Notes: generated by a model from the letters alone, not told the origin. DNA of 64,000 nucleotides from Amycolatopsis echigonensis (GCF_014174495.1 NZ_JACJHR010000009.1:110125-174124); one strand, 5' to 3'. Positions 46,031 through 54,250 are shown, counted from the first letter of the stretch. Translations and numbers: made by a program.

Positions 46031-46162
46031 GAACCGCCGCCAGCCCGCCCGCGGTCAGCTGAACCGCCGCCAGCTCGGCTCGGGTTGGCGAGCCGCTGCC
46101 AGTCCGGCGCAGGCTGGCCGAACCGCCGCCAGCCGGGCGCAGCCCAGTCGAACCGCGGCCAA
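46031..46162. repeat. Second five-copy array with 30-base period (GAACCGCCGCCAG)
   Basis: The motif GAACCGCCGCCAG and close variants start at 46031, 46061, 46090, 46120 and 46150: spacings 30, 29, 30, 30. The rest of each unit is only loosely similar (rich in cgcagc/ggtc). It lies just past the 3' end of the chitinase gene. The sequence differs from the array at 44717, but the period and the copy number are the same. Confidence 0.8.
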
Positions 46163-46179
46163 CCCGCCCCCCGGCGGGA

Positions 46180-47142
46180 TCAGCCGTTGTATCCGGCCAC
46201 GACCTTCGTGAACGCGTAGTTCTCCTGGTCGATCCCGCCGCAGTCGCGGTTCGTTGCCCAGAACGTGACGCGGCCCAGGTGGTGTTCGGCGGCCCAGTCG
46301 CGGATCGCGGTGAAGTCCGCGACGGACACGACCTCGCCGGCCCGGTCGGTCTTGCCGTTCATCGACGACAGCCCGGCGCGGTGGTAGGCGGTCGCGTCGT
46401 CCCAGCCGAACGTCGACTTCAGTTCGCTGACCAGGCCGTCCACCGCGGATTTCGTCATCGCGACCATGTCGCCGCCGTCGGAGAAGTCGAACGGCATCAC
46501 CGACCACACGTCGACGTCCGCGCCCAGCGCCTTCGCCTGCGTGATCAGCCGCTTGCCCCAGTCGTTCGGGCCTTGCGGCGTGGTGCCCATGGTGATCACG
46601 ACCCGCAGGTTCGGATTCTTGTCCTTGGCGATCTTGACCGCGCCGAGGGTCCGGTCCTGCACGGCGGCGTTCTCGAACTCGTCGGTGTTCTCGATGTCGA
46701 GGTCGATCGCCTTGAGGGCGTAGGCGTCGATCACCTTCTGGTACGCGCCGGCCAGCTCCTCCGGCGACCCGCAGTTCGGGCCCAGTTTGTTGCCCTGCCA
46801 GCCGCCGAACGACGGGATCACGTCGCCGCCCGCGGCGCGGATCTTCTGGATCATCGCGGCGTCGGTGCCGTCGAGCGGGCGGTTGCCGTCCCACGCCGGT
46901 GCGCAGCCGCCGCTGGAAAGCATGAACGCCAGGGTGAACGCGCTGACGCCGGTCGCGTCCATCGCGGCGGACGGATCGCTCTGCCCGCCCCACTGGTACA
47001 GATACGGCGCCGCCAGAACGGGATCCCCCGTGGCCGAGGCGGTGCCGGTCGCCGTGGACAAAGCGGCTCCGGCGGCGAGCGCCAGTACGCCGATCCGTCC
47101 GGCGAGTGTCCGGCGGGGAGTGGTGCGGCGCAAGGATTTCAT
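46180..47142 (-). CDS. Secreted GH18 chitinase-like protein
   Basis: 320 aa. A signal peptide (Arg-rich start, hydrophobic 15-35, cleavage around ASA at 35-37) precedes a GH18 catalytic domain without a carbohydrate-binding module. The catalytic motif is [11 protein letters not shown] with D147, D149 and the acid Glu151 (family DxxDxDxE; here the first Asp is less clear). GGWQGNKLG matches the SxGG substrate motif (IPSFGGW). The ATG at 47142 follows ggaggg. It would hydrolyse chitin or a related beta-1,4 GlcNAc polymer outside the cell. A DasR-like operator overlaps its promoter. Confidence 0.88.
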   Translation of the reverse strand: MKSLRRTTPRRTLAGRIGVLALAAGAALSTATGTASATGDPVLAAPYLYQWGGQSDPSAAMDATGVSAFTLAFMLSSGGCAPAWDGNRPLDGTDAAMIQKIRAAGGDVIPSFGGWQGNKLGPNCGSPEELAGAYQKVIDAYALKAIDLDIENTDEFENAAVQDRTLGAVKIAKDKNPNLRVVITMGTTPQGPNDWGKRLITQAKALGADVDVWSVMPFDFSDGGDMVAMTKSAVDGLVSELKSTFGWDDATAYHRAGLSSMNGKTDRAGEVVSVADFTAIRDWAAEHHLGRVTFWATNRDCGGIDQENYAFTKVVAGYNG

Positions 47143-47518
47143 GGGCCCTCCAATGGGGGAACGCGCGCCCGGAGGCACGCGGCATCGGAGCACCTGGCGA
47201 AGCCGGACGTGGCGGCGGCGCCTCGCAGGCACTCGGGCGAGTGTGTGCGCAGTCACAATGGACTAGACCATTGAGAAGTGTCAAGACATGGGCGCGGGTG
47301 GGAAAAAACCTCACCGAAGCCCACCGAGGTCGCCGGGAGGTTTCCGCGATGCCGGTGAGCGGGACTATCGGGAAGCCGTGGGCGGACGACCGGGCAAACG
47401 ACGTGCGGGCGAAACCGGTCAGCGTGCGCGGTCGGAACGCTGTGTCACGCTGGAGGGGCCAATCCCGGTCATCGGCGCCCTCGGAGCGGCACCAACGCGA
47501 GGCATGAACTGGAGCGTC
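47143..47518. other. 376-base divergent intergenic region
   Basis: It separates the chitinase (minus) and NIPSNAP (plus) genes. Beyond the DasR-like site and the promoter-like hexamers at 47255-47284 I see no gene in it. Confidence 0.5.
47257..47284 (-). promoter_or_regulatory. DasR-like operator (dre) over the chitinase promoter
   Basis: AATGGACTAGACCATT at 47257-47272 differs at few positions from the DasR dre consensus ACTGGTCTAGACCACT and is nearly palindromic. On the minus strand TTGACA (47284-47279) would be the -35 element and CATTGT (47260-47255) a weak -10 at 18-base spacing, so the operator fills the promoter spacer. DasR represses chitinase genes until GlcNAc-phosphates relieve it; that role is transferred here from Streptomyces. 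Confidence 0.65.
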
Positions 47519-48172
47519 ATGACCGAACCAGTGCAGATCAGCGGGGCCGACGTTTCCCCGGAGCAGCAAGCCGTCCGGTACGAGCTGGCGATTCTGTCGT
47601 TTCAGCTGCTCGACGGACCGAAAGCGATCGAGGGCGTGCAGCCGTGGGTCGAGGGGCACGGCGAGCTGCTCGGCTGCTGGCAGACGGAGAACGGCCCGCT
47701 CGGCAGACTGGTCGTGCTGCGCGGATTCGAGAATCAGCAAGCGCTGGACGAGGAGCGGTTGCGGGCCCGGCGCAGCCGCAAGCCGTTCGGCGGCGGCTGC
47801 CTGACTGACCTGTCGTTGCAGAGTTACGCGCCGTTCCCGTTCGTCCCGCCGGTGCGACCGGGGAAGTACGGCTCGGTGTACGAGATCCGCGACTACCACC
47901 TGCGGCCGGGCGGGCTGACCGCGACGATCGACGGCTGGCGGAAAGCGTTGCCCGCGCGGCACTTGGTCGATCCGCTGACCGTGGTGATGTACGCGCTCGA
48001 CGGTCCGGACCGGATCATCCAGATCTGGCCGTTCCAGAGCCTGGACGAACGGCTCGCGATCCGCCGCGAGCTCTACGCGAAGGGGATGTGGCCGCCGCCG
48101 GGCGCGCCGGAGGAGATCCTCGACGCGGACTCGATCATCGCGGTGCCGACGGAGTTCTCGCCGCTGGCGTGA
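47519..48172 (+). CDS. NIPSNAP-family protein
   Basis: 217 aa, alpha/beta-barrel dimer type. Two ferredoxin-like halves; the C-terminal NIPSNAP half is VYEIRDYHLRPGGLTATIDG followed by IIQIWPFQSLDERLAIRREL. Family proteins are often annotated only by fold; role unknown. The ATG at 47519 (ggag five bases before) was chosen; an ATG at 47504 is also in frame. It ends two bases from the stop of the convergent cytosine deaminase gene. Confidence 0.85.
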   Translation: MTEPVQISGADVSPEQQAVRYELAILSFQLLDGPKAIEGVQPWVEGHGELLGCWQTENGPLGRLVVLRGFENQQALDEERLRARRSRKPFGGGCLTDLSLQSYAPFPFVPPVRPGKYGSVYEIRDYHLRPGGLTATIDGWRKALPARHLVDPLTVVMYALDGPDRIIQIWPFQSLDERLAIRRELYAKGMWPPPGAPEEILDADSIIAVPTEFSPLA

Positions 48173-48173
48173 G

Positions 48174-48617
48174 TCACGTCGGCTCGCCGATGTCCTCGAA
48201 CCACAGCGCGGGCTCCCGCTCGATGAACTCCGTCATCAGGGCGACGCACGCGGGGTCGTCCAGGAGGTCGATGCGGACGCCGTGCCCGGCCAGCCAGTCG
48301 TGGCCGCCGGTGAACGTGCGGGATTCGCCGATCACCACGTGCGGGATGCCAAATTGCCGCACCAGGCCGCTGCAATACCAGCACGGCGACAGCGTGGTGA
48401 CCATGATCGTGTCGCGGTAGTGCGGGCGGCGGCCGGCAGCGCGGAACGCGGCGGTTTCGGCGTGCAGCGACGGGTCGCCGTCCTGGACGCGGCGGTTGTG
48501 TCCGCGGCCGAGCAGCTTCCCGTCCCGGTCGAACAGGGCCGCGCCGATCGGCACGCCGCCCTCGGCTTTTCCGGCTTCCGCCTCTTCGCGGGCGACAGCG
48601 AGCAGGTCGTCGAGCAT
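48174..48617 (-). CDS. Fungal-type cytosine deaminase (Fcy1-like, CDA fold)
   Basis: 147 aa zinc deaminase converting cytosine to uracil, by close resemblance to yeast Fcy1 across the whole length: GGVPIGAALF, LGRGHNRRVQDG, LHAETAAF, TTLSPCWYCSG, and C-terminal WFEDIGE. Zinc ligands H52, C79 and C82, proton shuttle E54, substrate-contact N41, and the lid residues W139 and D142 equivalent to Fcy1 W152 and D155. Bacterial cytosine deaminases are usually the unrelated amidohydrolase CodA. It is divergent from a WYL regulator 90 bases away. Confidence 0.82.
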   Translation of the reverse strand: MLDDLLAVAREEAEAGKAEGGVPIGAALFDRDGKLLGRGHNRRVQDGDPSLHAETAAFRAAGRRPHYRDTIMVTTLSPCWYCSGLVRQFGIPHVVIGESRTFTGGHDWLAGHGVRIDLLDDPACVALMTEFIEREPALWFEDIGEPT

Positions 48618-48707
48618 GCGGTCACCTTTGCCGGTGATCGCGGAGTACGGCAAGTCCTGGGTGATCGAGGACCGAATCTGTCCGCGATGCGTGGCAGAGT
48701 GAGCGGC

Positions 48708-49712
48708 ATGTATGGAACCTCCGAACGCCTGTTGCGCCTGCTCTCGTTGCTGCAGGCGCGCCGCGACTGGCCTGGTCCGGATCTCGCGGGCCGGTTGGGG
48801 GTCGACGTCCGGACGATCCGCCGCGACGTCGAACGGCTGCGGCAGCTCGGCTATCCGGTGCACGCGACGCCGGGGGTCGCGGGCGGGTACCGGCTGGGTT
48901 CCGGCGCGGCGTTGCCGCCATTGCTGCTGGACGACGACGAGGCGGTCGCAGTGGCGGTCGGCCTGCGCACGGCGGCGAACGGCACGGTGTCGGGCATCGA
49001 GGAGACGTCCGTGCGGGCGTTGGCGAAGCTCGAACAGGTGCTGCCCGCGCGGCTGCGGCACCGGGTGCGGGCGATGGATTCGGCGCTGGTCCGGATGCCG
49101 GGACGCGGGCCGATGATCGACGCGGAACTGCTCACCGTGGTGGCCGCCGCCTGCCGGGACAACGAACGGCTGCGGTTCACCTACGGCACGCACGCGGGCG
49201 ATGTGGCCGAGCGCGACGTGGAGCCGCTGCGGCTCGTGCACACCGGCTGGCGCTGGTACCTCGTCGCGTGGGACCTCGGCCGCGACGACTGGCGCACCTT
49301 CCGGCTGGACCGGATCGACGGGGTTCCGACGCCCAGTTTCCGTTTCACGCCAAGGGAACCACCGGCCGAGGACCTCGCCGCGTATGTGTCGAGCCGGATC
49401 GCGACCGCGCCGTATCCGCACATCGTGACGCTGCGGGTGTCGGCTCCGGCGGAGGTGCTGGCGGCACGGGTTTCGCCGACGACCGCGGTGGTCGAGCCGA
49501 TCGACGACGAAACCTGCCGCCTGCGCACCGGCGCGAAAACCTTCGACTACATTCCTTTTTACCTCGCGCAATGGGAATTCGACTTCGTGGTGGAGGACGC
49601 GCCGCCGGAATTGCTGGAGCGCCTCGGGCACATCGCGGACCGCTTCGCGCGGGCGGTGTCAGCGCGGCATTCCGTCGGCGGCGACGGCGAGCAGATCCGC
49701 GGCGGCGGCTGA
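48708..49712 (+). CDS. HTH (DeoR-type) and WYL-domain transcriptional regulator
   Basis: 334 aa. N-terminal winged HTH (YGTSERLLRLLSLLQARRDW, then LAGRLGVDVRTIRRDVERLR), a WYL ligand-binding domain in the middle (DVEPLRLVHTGWRWYLVAWD, with RTFRLDRI) and a WCX-type C-terminal extension. Its 3' end overlaps the convergent TetR gene by 54 bases. It is divergent from the cytosine deaminase gene and is the likely local regulator. Confidence 0.9.
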   Translation: MYGTSERLLRLLSLLQARRDWPGPDLAGRLGVDVRTIRRDVERLRQLGYPVHATPGVAGGYRLGSGAALPPLLLDDDEAVAVAVGLRTAANGTVSGIEETSVRALAKLEQVLPARLRHRVRAMDSALVRMPGRGPMIDAELLTVVAAACRDNERLRFTYGTHAGDVAERDVEPLRLVHTGWRWYLVAWDLGRDDWRTFRLDRIDGVPTPSFRFTPREPPAEDLAAYVSSRIATAPYPHIVTLRVSAPAEVLAARVSPTTAVVEPIDDETCRLRTGAKTFDYIPFYLAQWEFDFVVEDAPPELLERLGHIADRFARAVSARHSVGGDGEQIRGGG

Positions 49713-50237
49713 CAACGCCTCCGGGAAACCGTTGCCGTCACGGCGTTCCTTGGCCACCCAGCGTTCGGTGGCCAGTCGCAGGACGGACAGTCCGAGGTCG
49801 GTGGCCAATCGTGCGGTTTCCGGATCAATGCCGCGGTCCAGCAATGCGCTGGTGAGCGTTTCCGAAATAGTGACCAGTTTGATCAGTTCCCGTTCGCGCA
49901 GCGGGGGATTGGCCGCGATCACCGCTGCTCGCCGCAGCAGGAATTCGCGCGGACGGAATACGCGCGGCGCAGTGGCGAACGCGGCCAGCAGCGTCGGCAG
50001 CGCGGGAGTGCCCGGCGGGACGGCGTCGATCGCTGCGACGAACTCGGCTTCCAGCTCCTGGCTGCCGCCGAACAGCACTTCCCGTTTGTCGGCGAACCAG
50101 CGGTAGAACGACCGCTCGGTGAGGTTCGCGCGCTGCGCGATCTGCGCGACCGTCGTCCGGTCGTAGCCCTGTTCCTCGAACAACGCCAGCGCGGCCTGTT
50201 CGAGCCGGTTCCGGGTGTTGCCCTCCCATCGAGCCAT
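49659..50237 (-). CDS. TetR-family regulator of the adjacent oxidoreductase
   Basis: 192 aa. N-terminal HTH RNRLEQAALALFEEQGYDRT and TVAQIAQRANLTERSFYRWF; helical ligand domain beyond. It is divergent from the NADPH-quinone-type oxidoreductase gene with two dyad operators between them, the arrangement of TetR repressors controlling themselves and an enzyme. The last 54 bases overlap the convergent WYL gene in another frame. Confidence 0.9.
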   Translation of the reverse strand: MARWEGNTRNRLEQAALALFEEQGYDRTTVAQIAQRANLTERSFYRWFADKREVLFGGSQELEAEFVAAIDAVPPGTPALPTLLAAFATAPRVFRPREFLLRRAAVIAANPPLRERELIKLVTISETLTSALLDRGIDPETARLATDLGLSVLRLATERWVAKERRDGNGFPEALSAAAADLLAVAADGMPR

Positions 50238-50251
50238 GCGCCCAGTGTAGC

Positions 50252-50312
50252 GACAGCAGATGCTGTCATCCCTCTGGTAGCGTGAGTGACGACAGCTTCT
50301 GTCATCACTCAC
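50252..50312. promoter_or_regulatory. Two dyad operators between TetR and oxidoreductase genes
   Basis: GACAGCA-GA-TGCTGTC at 50252-50267 is a perfect 7-bp dyad. At 50282-50312 a dyad with 14-base arms and one mismatch contains the same half-site (GACAG-CTT-CTGTC). The second covers the oxidoreductase start region up to its Shine-Dalgarno sequence (acgaggaga), so binding could block both promoters. Confidence 0.75.
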
Positions 50313-50326
50313 GAGGAGACAGTCCC

Positions 50327-51229
50327 ATGCGCACCCTTCGTTTTCACGAACACGGCCCCGCGGCCGAGGTCCTGCGGGTCGAGGACGCGGCGGCCCCGGA
50401 ACCCAGGCCGGGCCAGATCCGCGTCGCGGTCCAGGCGTGCGGCCTGAACCCGGCGGACTGGGCGTTGTGCGAGGGCCTGTTCGCCGGTGACCTGCCGCGC
50501 GGGGTCGGGCTTGAGGTGTCCGGCACGGTCGACGCGCTCGGCGAAGGCGTGACCGGCGTCGAGGTCGGCGACCCGGTGTTCGGCTGCGCGCCGTTCACCG
50601 GCCCGACCGCGGGCGCGTCCGAGCTGGCAGTGCTCGATTCGTGGTTCCCGCGCCCGGACGGGCTCGACGCGGTGCACGCCGCGGCGTTGCCGATGGCCGT
50701 CGGAATGGCCTACGCGGCACTCGACGCACTCGGCTCCGGCACCTCGCTGGTGCACGGTGCGGGCACCACCACCGGGTTCGCCGCGGCCCAGATCGCGCTC
50801 CTGCGCGGGGCGCGCGTGATCGTCACGGCAGGCGAAACGCACGCGTCGACGCTTCGTTCGGCCGGTGCGGAAGTCACCAGCTACCAGGACGGGATCGCCG
50901 AGCGCGTGACGGCGCTGGCCGGGGGACCGGTCGACCGCGTGCTGGACGCGGCTCCGTTCAGCGGCGCAGTGGCCGAACTCGTGCGCACGGTCAAGGAGCC
51001 CGGGCACGTGCTGACCCTCGACCTCAGCTCAGACATACCGGGTGTCCAGACCATTGTCAGCTCGGGCGCACAACCGCGCTACGACGTCCTCGGCGAGTTC
51101 GCGTCGCTCGCGGCGGAGGGCCGGTTTTCGATTCCGGTCTCCCGGATTTTCCCGCTGGACGACTGGCGGGCCGCGCTCGAACTGAGCCAGTCGCGGCGGG
51201 CGCGGGGCAAGCTGGTGCTGGCGATCTAG
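50327..51229 (+). CDS. NADP-dependent zinc-independent MDR oxidoreductase (quinone reductase type)
   Basis: 300 aa. MDR fold: a GroES-like N-terminal part (VAVQACGLNPADWALCEGLF, GLEVSGTVDALGEGV) lacks the zinc ligands of alcohol dehydrogenases; the Rossmann part has a variant nucleotide loop GAGTTTGFAAAQIA and ends in SRRARGKLVLAI. It probably reduces quinones or enones with NADPH. ATG behind acgaggaga. Likely repressed by the divergent TetR protein. Confidence 0.9.
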   Translation: MRTLRFHEHGPAAEVLRVEDAAAPEPRPGQIRVAVQACGLNPADWALCEGLFAGDLPRGVGLEVSGTVDALGEGVTGVEVGDPVFGCAPFTGPTAGASELAVLDSWFPRPDGLDAVHAAALPMAVGMAYAALDALGSGTSLVHGAGTTTGFAAAQIALLRGARVIVTAGETHASTLRSAGAEVTSYQDGIAERVTALAGGPVDRVLDAAPFSGAVAELVRTVKEPGHVLTLDLSSDIPGVQTIVSSGAQPRYDVLGEFASLAAEGRFSIPVSRIFPLDDWRAALELSQSRRARGKLVLAI

Positions 51230-51831
51230 CTCGCGCCGAGCATGCGGAGGACGAGTTCGCCGTACTCCTTGCCGAGTTCGGCGGGCGTCTGCCGGGACCG
51301 TTCGCTGTACCAGCGCGCGACGTCAACGCCCAGCGACAGCACGGCCCGCGCCGCGATCCCGACGTCGGCGACGGTGAACGCGCCGGACTCGACCCCTTCG
51401 GCGATCACCTCGCGCACGCGCTGCTCGATTTGCCGCCGAAGCTGCGCGACGACCTGATATTCCTTCTCCGGCAACGCATTCAGCTCGTACTGCACGACCC
51501 GCGCGACCGTGTGCCGCCGCGCGTGCCACGCGACGAAGTCCTCGACGAGCAGCCGCATCCGCTCCACGGGGTCCGTGACGCGCTCGAGGACGTCCTCGAC
51601 GAGGGCGAGCGTCTGCTCGTGGCCGTTGCGGCTGATCGCGAAAAGCAGCGCGGCCTTGGAGGGGAAGTGCACGTACAGCGCGGCCGGGCTCATCCCCGCC
51701 GCTCCGGCGATGTCGCGCGTAGTGGTGGCGTGGTACCCGCGCTCGGCGAACGACTCCACCCCGGCGAGCATCAGCCGCCGCGCGGTCTCGGGCTGCACGT
51801 CGGGCCACAGGTCGGCCGAAAGCGTGGTCAT
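51226..51831 (-). CDS. TetR-family transcriptional regulator
   Basis: 201 aa. HTH: ETARRLMLAGVESFAERGYH and ATTTRDIAGAAGMSPAALYVHF. The C-terminal part fits acyl-CoA-type TetR sensors (FadR/KstR-like helices), but the ligand is unknown. It overlaps the convergent oxidoreductase stop by 4 bases. An operator-like dyad (AAGCG-GT-CGCTT, 51889-51900) is 58 bases upstream, suggesting autoregulation. Confidence 0.9.
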   Translation of the reverse strand: MTTLSADLWPDVQPETARRLMLAGVESFAERGYHATTTRDIAGAAGMSPAALYVHFPSKAALLFAISRNGHEQTLALVEDVLERVTDPVERMRLLVEDFVAWHARRHTVARVVQYELNALPEKEYQVVAQLRRQIEQRVREVIAEGVESGAFTVADVGIAARAVLSLGVDVARWYSERSRQTPAELGKEYGELVLRMLGAS

Positions 51832-51888
51832 CCGCCGATCCTCCTCCAGTCCCGCGCCGGCCGGCGAGCCCGCCCGTCGTTACATTGT

Positions 51889-51900
51889 AAGCGGTCGCTT
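51889..51900. promoter_or_regulatory. Short dyad upstream of the 51.8-kb TetR gene
   Basis: AAGCG-GT-CGCTT is a perfect dyad next to ttacattgtaa, itself an inverted repeat. The position before the regulator gene fits an autoregulatory operator. Confidence 0.45.
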
Positions 51901-51930
51901 TGTGGAGGAAACCGGGGACGCATCCCGTAA

Positions 51931-52134
51931 TCAGGGATGGCATACCGGGCATTGAAGCGGCGGGCCGTTGGCTGCGCGCCTGGTCATCGGCTCGAAGGCC
52001 GCGACGGCGGTTTCTCCGCACAGCGTGGTGATGGCGTCGCTCGGTGCGGGTACTGCGGCAAAGCGGGCGTGATGCCAGACTCCGTTGATCACGGGGTGGA
52101 GGTGGTCGAGGTTGAGGTAGATGAGCGCGGTCAT
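51931..52134 (-). CDS. Small Cys/His protein (67 aa)
   Basis: MTALIYLNLDHLHPVINGVW is followed by HHARFAAVPAP, TTLCGETAVAAFEPMT and CPVCHP. It has one Cys in the middle and a CPVC pair at the end with flanking His residues, a pattern that could bind zinc. It starts inside the stop of the upstream 78-aa gene (ATGA), so the two are one small operon on the minus strand. Function unknown; both sit beside the broken XRE regulator. Confidence 0.6.
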   Translation of the reverse strand: MTALIYLNLDHLHPVINGVWHHARFAAVPAPSDAITTLCGETAVAAFEPMTRRAANGPPLQCPVCHP

Positions 52135-52367
52135 GTCGGACGCCGCCGAGGGGTCCGGGCGTCGCGCAGGGAGACGGTGAGCGCGTCGCCGAGCAGATTG
52201 CGCAGCACGGCGACTTGCTCGGCGGTGAGCAGCACGGCGCCGACAGGGCCGGAGAGGGTGATGCGGCCGTGGGCGTCGACCTCGACGCGCAGGACGCTCT
52301 CGGCGTTGTCCAGGGTCCGGCACGCGCACCCGGTGCGGAGGTCGGCGGTAGGCGGTCGACTACGCAT
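52131..52367 (-). CDS. Small protein (78 aa) upstream of the Cys/His protein
   Basis: Starts MRSRPPTADLRTGCACRTLD and continues with an acidic strand-rich middle (VLRVEVDAHGRITLSGPV) and LLTAEQVAVLRNLLGDAL, which looks like a short beta-beta-alpha domain. No family recognised. It is divergent from the XRE pseudogene, with a GTTTCCC-GGGAAAC dyad in the shared gap. XRE genes in actinobacteria often have small partner genes next to them. Confidence 0.55.
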   Translation of the reverse strand: MRSRPPTADLRTGCACRTLDNAESVLRVEVDAHGRITLSGPVGAVLLTAEQVAVLRNLLGDALTVSLRDARTPRRRPT

Positions 52368-52402
52368 GGTCAGAGACCGTACAAACGTGCAGGTCACAAA
52401 AG

Positions 52403-52419
52403 TTTCCCTGCGGGAAACC
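52403..52419. promoter_or_regulatory. GTTTCCC-TGC-GGGAAAC dyad in the XRE promoter region
   Basis: A perfect 7-bp dyad with a TGC centre lies between the 78-aa gene (start 52367, minus) and the XRE start (52441, plus). It is of operator size and at a position suited to control both directions. Confidence 0.55.
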
Positions 52420-52440
52420 CGGGTCTGTACCCTGGTCGGC

Positions 52441-53119
52441 ATGGACTCGATCGGTGTCACCGTCCGACGCTTTCGCCGCTGGCGTGGTCTGACGCTCGAC
52501 CAGCTCGCCGGCCTGTCCGGGATCAGCAAGGGCTATTTGTCGAAGATCGAAAACGAGCAGAAGCCGGTCGACCACGTTCGACGCTGGTGAAGATCGCGGG
52601 CGCGCTTCGGGTGAGCCTGTCAGACATCACCGGGGACGGCCTGGAGATCCGGGACCCGCAGGCGGACGCCACGATCCCCGCGATCCGGGACGCGCTGCTG
52701 TCCACCGACCTCGACGGCGCCGAGCCGCCGACCGGTGACCTGGCCGAGCTGCAGTCGGAAACGCAGCTCCTCGCGGCTCTGCGTCAAGCCAACCAGGACG
52801 CCGAGGTCGGTGCGCGGCTGCCGGACCTGCTGCTGTCCTTGCACACTCATGTCGACAGGCCGGAGGCGTTGCGGTCGCTGGTGACCGCTACACACACCAC
52901 GACGCTGCTGACCAAGGGGCTGGGCGCGTTCGAGCTGGCGTGGATCGCGGCCGACCGCGGGCACGAGGCGGCATTGAAGCTCGGCGAACACGTATGGATC
53001 GCGCTCGCCGAATTCGCGCGCACGCAAGCGCTGTCCGGGCTTGGAGCGCACAAGCGTGCTGGGAAACTCCCTGAGCGCGCCCTGGAGACGGTCCCGGCCG
53101 ACGCGTACGACGTGCGCGG
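52441..53119 (+). pseudogene. XRE-family regulator, broken by a one-base deletion and truncated
   Basis: The N-terminal HTH is intact (MDSIGVTVRRFRRWRGLTLD, then QLAGLSGISKGYLSKIENEQ). At 52571-52575 the sequence reads GTCGACCACGT; adding one G (GTC GAC CGA CGT) restores KPVDRRSTLVKIAGALRVSL, which continues the HTH and the C-terminal domain in the other frame to about 53095. There it runs into a Gfo/Idh/MocA remnant on the opposite strand, so the 3' end is lost too. Not expected to give a working regulator unless frameshifted. The dyad at 52403 remains upstream. Confidence 0.85.
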
Positions 53120-53200
53120 CGCTTGCAAGTTGGGCAGGTTCACCTTTCGGGCGATGGTTCCCGCGCCGATGATTCCGATGCGGGTGCGTACCGTGTTCAT
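53120..53200 (-). pseudogene. N-terminal fragment of a Gfo/Idh/MocA oxidoreductase (copy 1)
   Basis: From 53200 the minus strand reads MNTVRTRIGIIGAGTIARKV then NLPNLQA, the NAD-binding start of Gfo/Idh/MocA dehydrogenases (GIIGAGxIAxK), then stops matching and runs into the reversed XRE sequence. A diverged second copy is at 54400-54690. The bases upstream of the start are also alike in both copies. Confidence 0.7.
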
Positions 53201-53529
53201 CTGCCAACTCGATTCCTGGCTCGGCTATTCATTTGTCGACGTCGATCCGCCTTTTTCCTCTGGTCCATTGCGGTCGTGATGTGGCTGGTGAATTGGCCTG
53301 CAATGCCGCGGTCGTGTCCAGATCGACCGCAGCCTCGCCGGACGCTCAACCTCGGCGGGTGCGTATCTCTCGTGGCCATCGGAGGCCTGGCTGGTGTCGA
53401 TGGATTGCCTGCAACGCGCAGTTGAAAGCGAAATGTCGGTGCGATCAGGGTTGGTTGCAGTGTTGTGCACCCCCGGATGCTCGGCAGCCGATCTTCCGTG
53501 TCGTTGGACCCGGTGGTGCCGATCGGTCG
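53201..53529. other. 329-base stretch without recognisable gene
   Basis: Short open frames exist on both strands but none has a family signal or a good start. It is probably the upstream region of the lost oxidoreductase plus decayed sequence. Confidence 0.4.
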
Positions 53530-53985
53530 TCACGCAACTCGCATGCGCCCAGCGTCGGACGAGCTTCGAGCATCATCATGCCGAGCCGCGATGATGCTCG
53601 CTCGGCACCACTGAAGCAATTGCCGGTTCACGGCGCTGTCCTGCGATAGGTGGCAGTGCGGGCAGGTCATTGAGACAGTGCCGGCGAGTTCGTCGATCGC
53701 GATGTTCGCCGGCCTGTCGCAGTGTCGGCACCAGCGGTGGCCGGTTACCCGGATGGCGTGCGCGGGTGAGGAAACGCACTCGTAGATCCACCGCCGGTGT
53801 ACCGGGCACGTGAGCCGGTCGTGCGGTGACAGCCTGCCTTGCTCGTGGGCGTCGTCTTCGCTCGTCAACGTCGCGGCGAGCGTGGAGGAGTGCCTCGCGA
53901 TGCCAACCGCCCGGGGAGCTGAAGCCGAGACTGCTCGTTGCCTGGACATGGGCCGGGCACCGCAGGCCTCGTTGGTTTGGGTCAT
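53530..53985 (-). CDS. Hypothetical Cys-rich protein (151 aa)
   Basis: ATG at 53985 preceded by an ggagg sequence about 12 bases upstream. After ~50 polar residues it has cysteine/histidine groups DRLTCPVHRRW, VTGHRWCRHCDRP and SMTCPHCHL, i.e. two CxxC pairs and further Cys/His that could bind zinc. The style resembles the 67-aa protein at 51931. I do not recognise a family, and decay all around leaves open whether it is expressed. The following 265 bases (53986-54250) show no gene. Confidence 0.5.
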   Translation of the reverse strand: MTQTNEACGARPMSRQRAVSASAPRAVGIARHSSTLAATLTSEDDAHEQGRLSPHDRLTCPVHRRWIYECVSSPAHAIRVTGHRWCRHCDRPANIAIDELAGTVSMTCPHCHLSQDSAVNRQLLQWCRASIIAARHDDARSSSDAGRMRVA

Positions 53986-54250
53986 GGCCCATCCTCCGAT
54001 CCGTTCACATCGTCGTGAGCTCGCGCGGCTGGCGCAATCAGTGGTACCAAGACGCCATTAACGAGGCGTTAGCCACTCGAGCGCTCCGCGGCGTCACCCG
54101 AGGCGCACGACCTTCTCGAGGAGCCATCGCGCGCGGAGCGAAGGCGATCAGTGCAGCCGCCGCGGGTTGGTGCTGCGCCTCGCCGTTATCGTGCTCCCAG
54201 GACGCAGGTGGGATCCAAGGCGGCGGCGTCGCGCACCCCGGCTGCGCAAC

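Larger units (their letters stand above)
45850..46179. other. 330-base intergenic gap: terminator and second five-unit array
   Basis: Apart from the hairpin at 45899-45929 and the array at 46031-46162 I see no gene. The chitinase gene ends at 46180 on the other strand, so the region separates convergent transcripts. Confidence 0.6.

Noticed and set aside
46031..46162. CRISPR array or coding repeat of the chitinase gene
   Set aside because: Cores are short and variable and the chitinase stop lies before the array.
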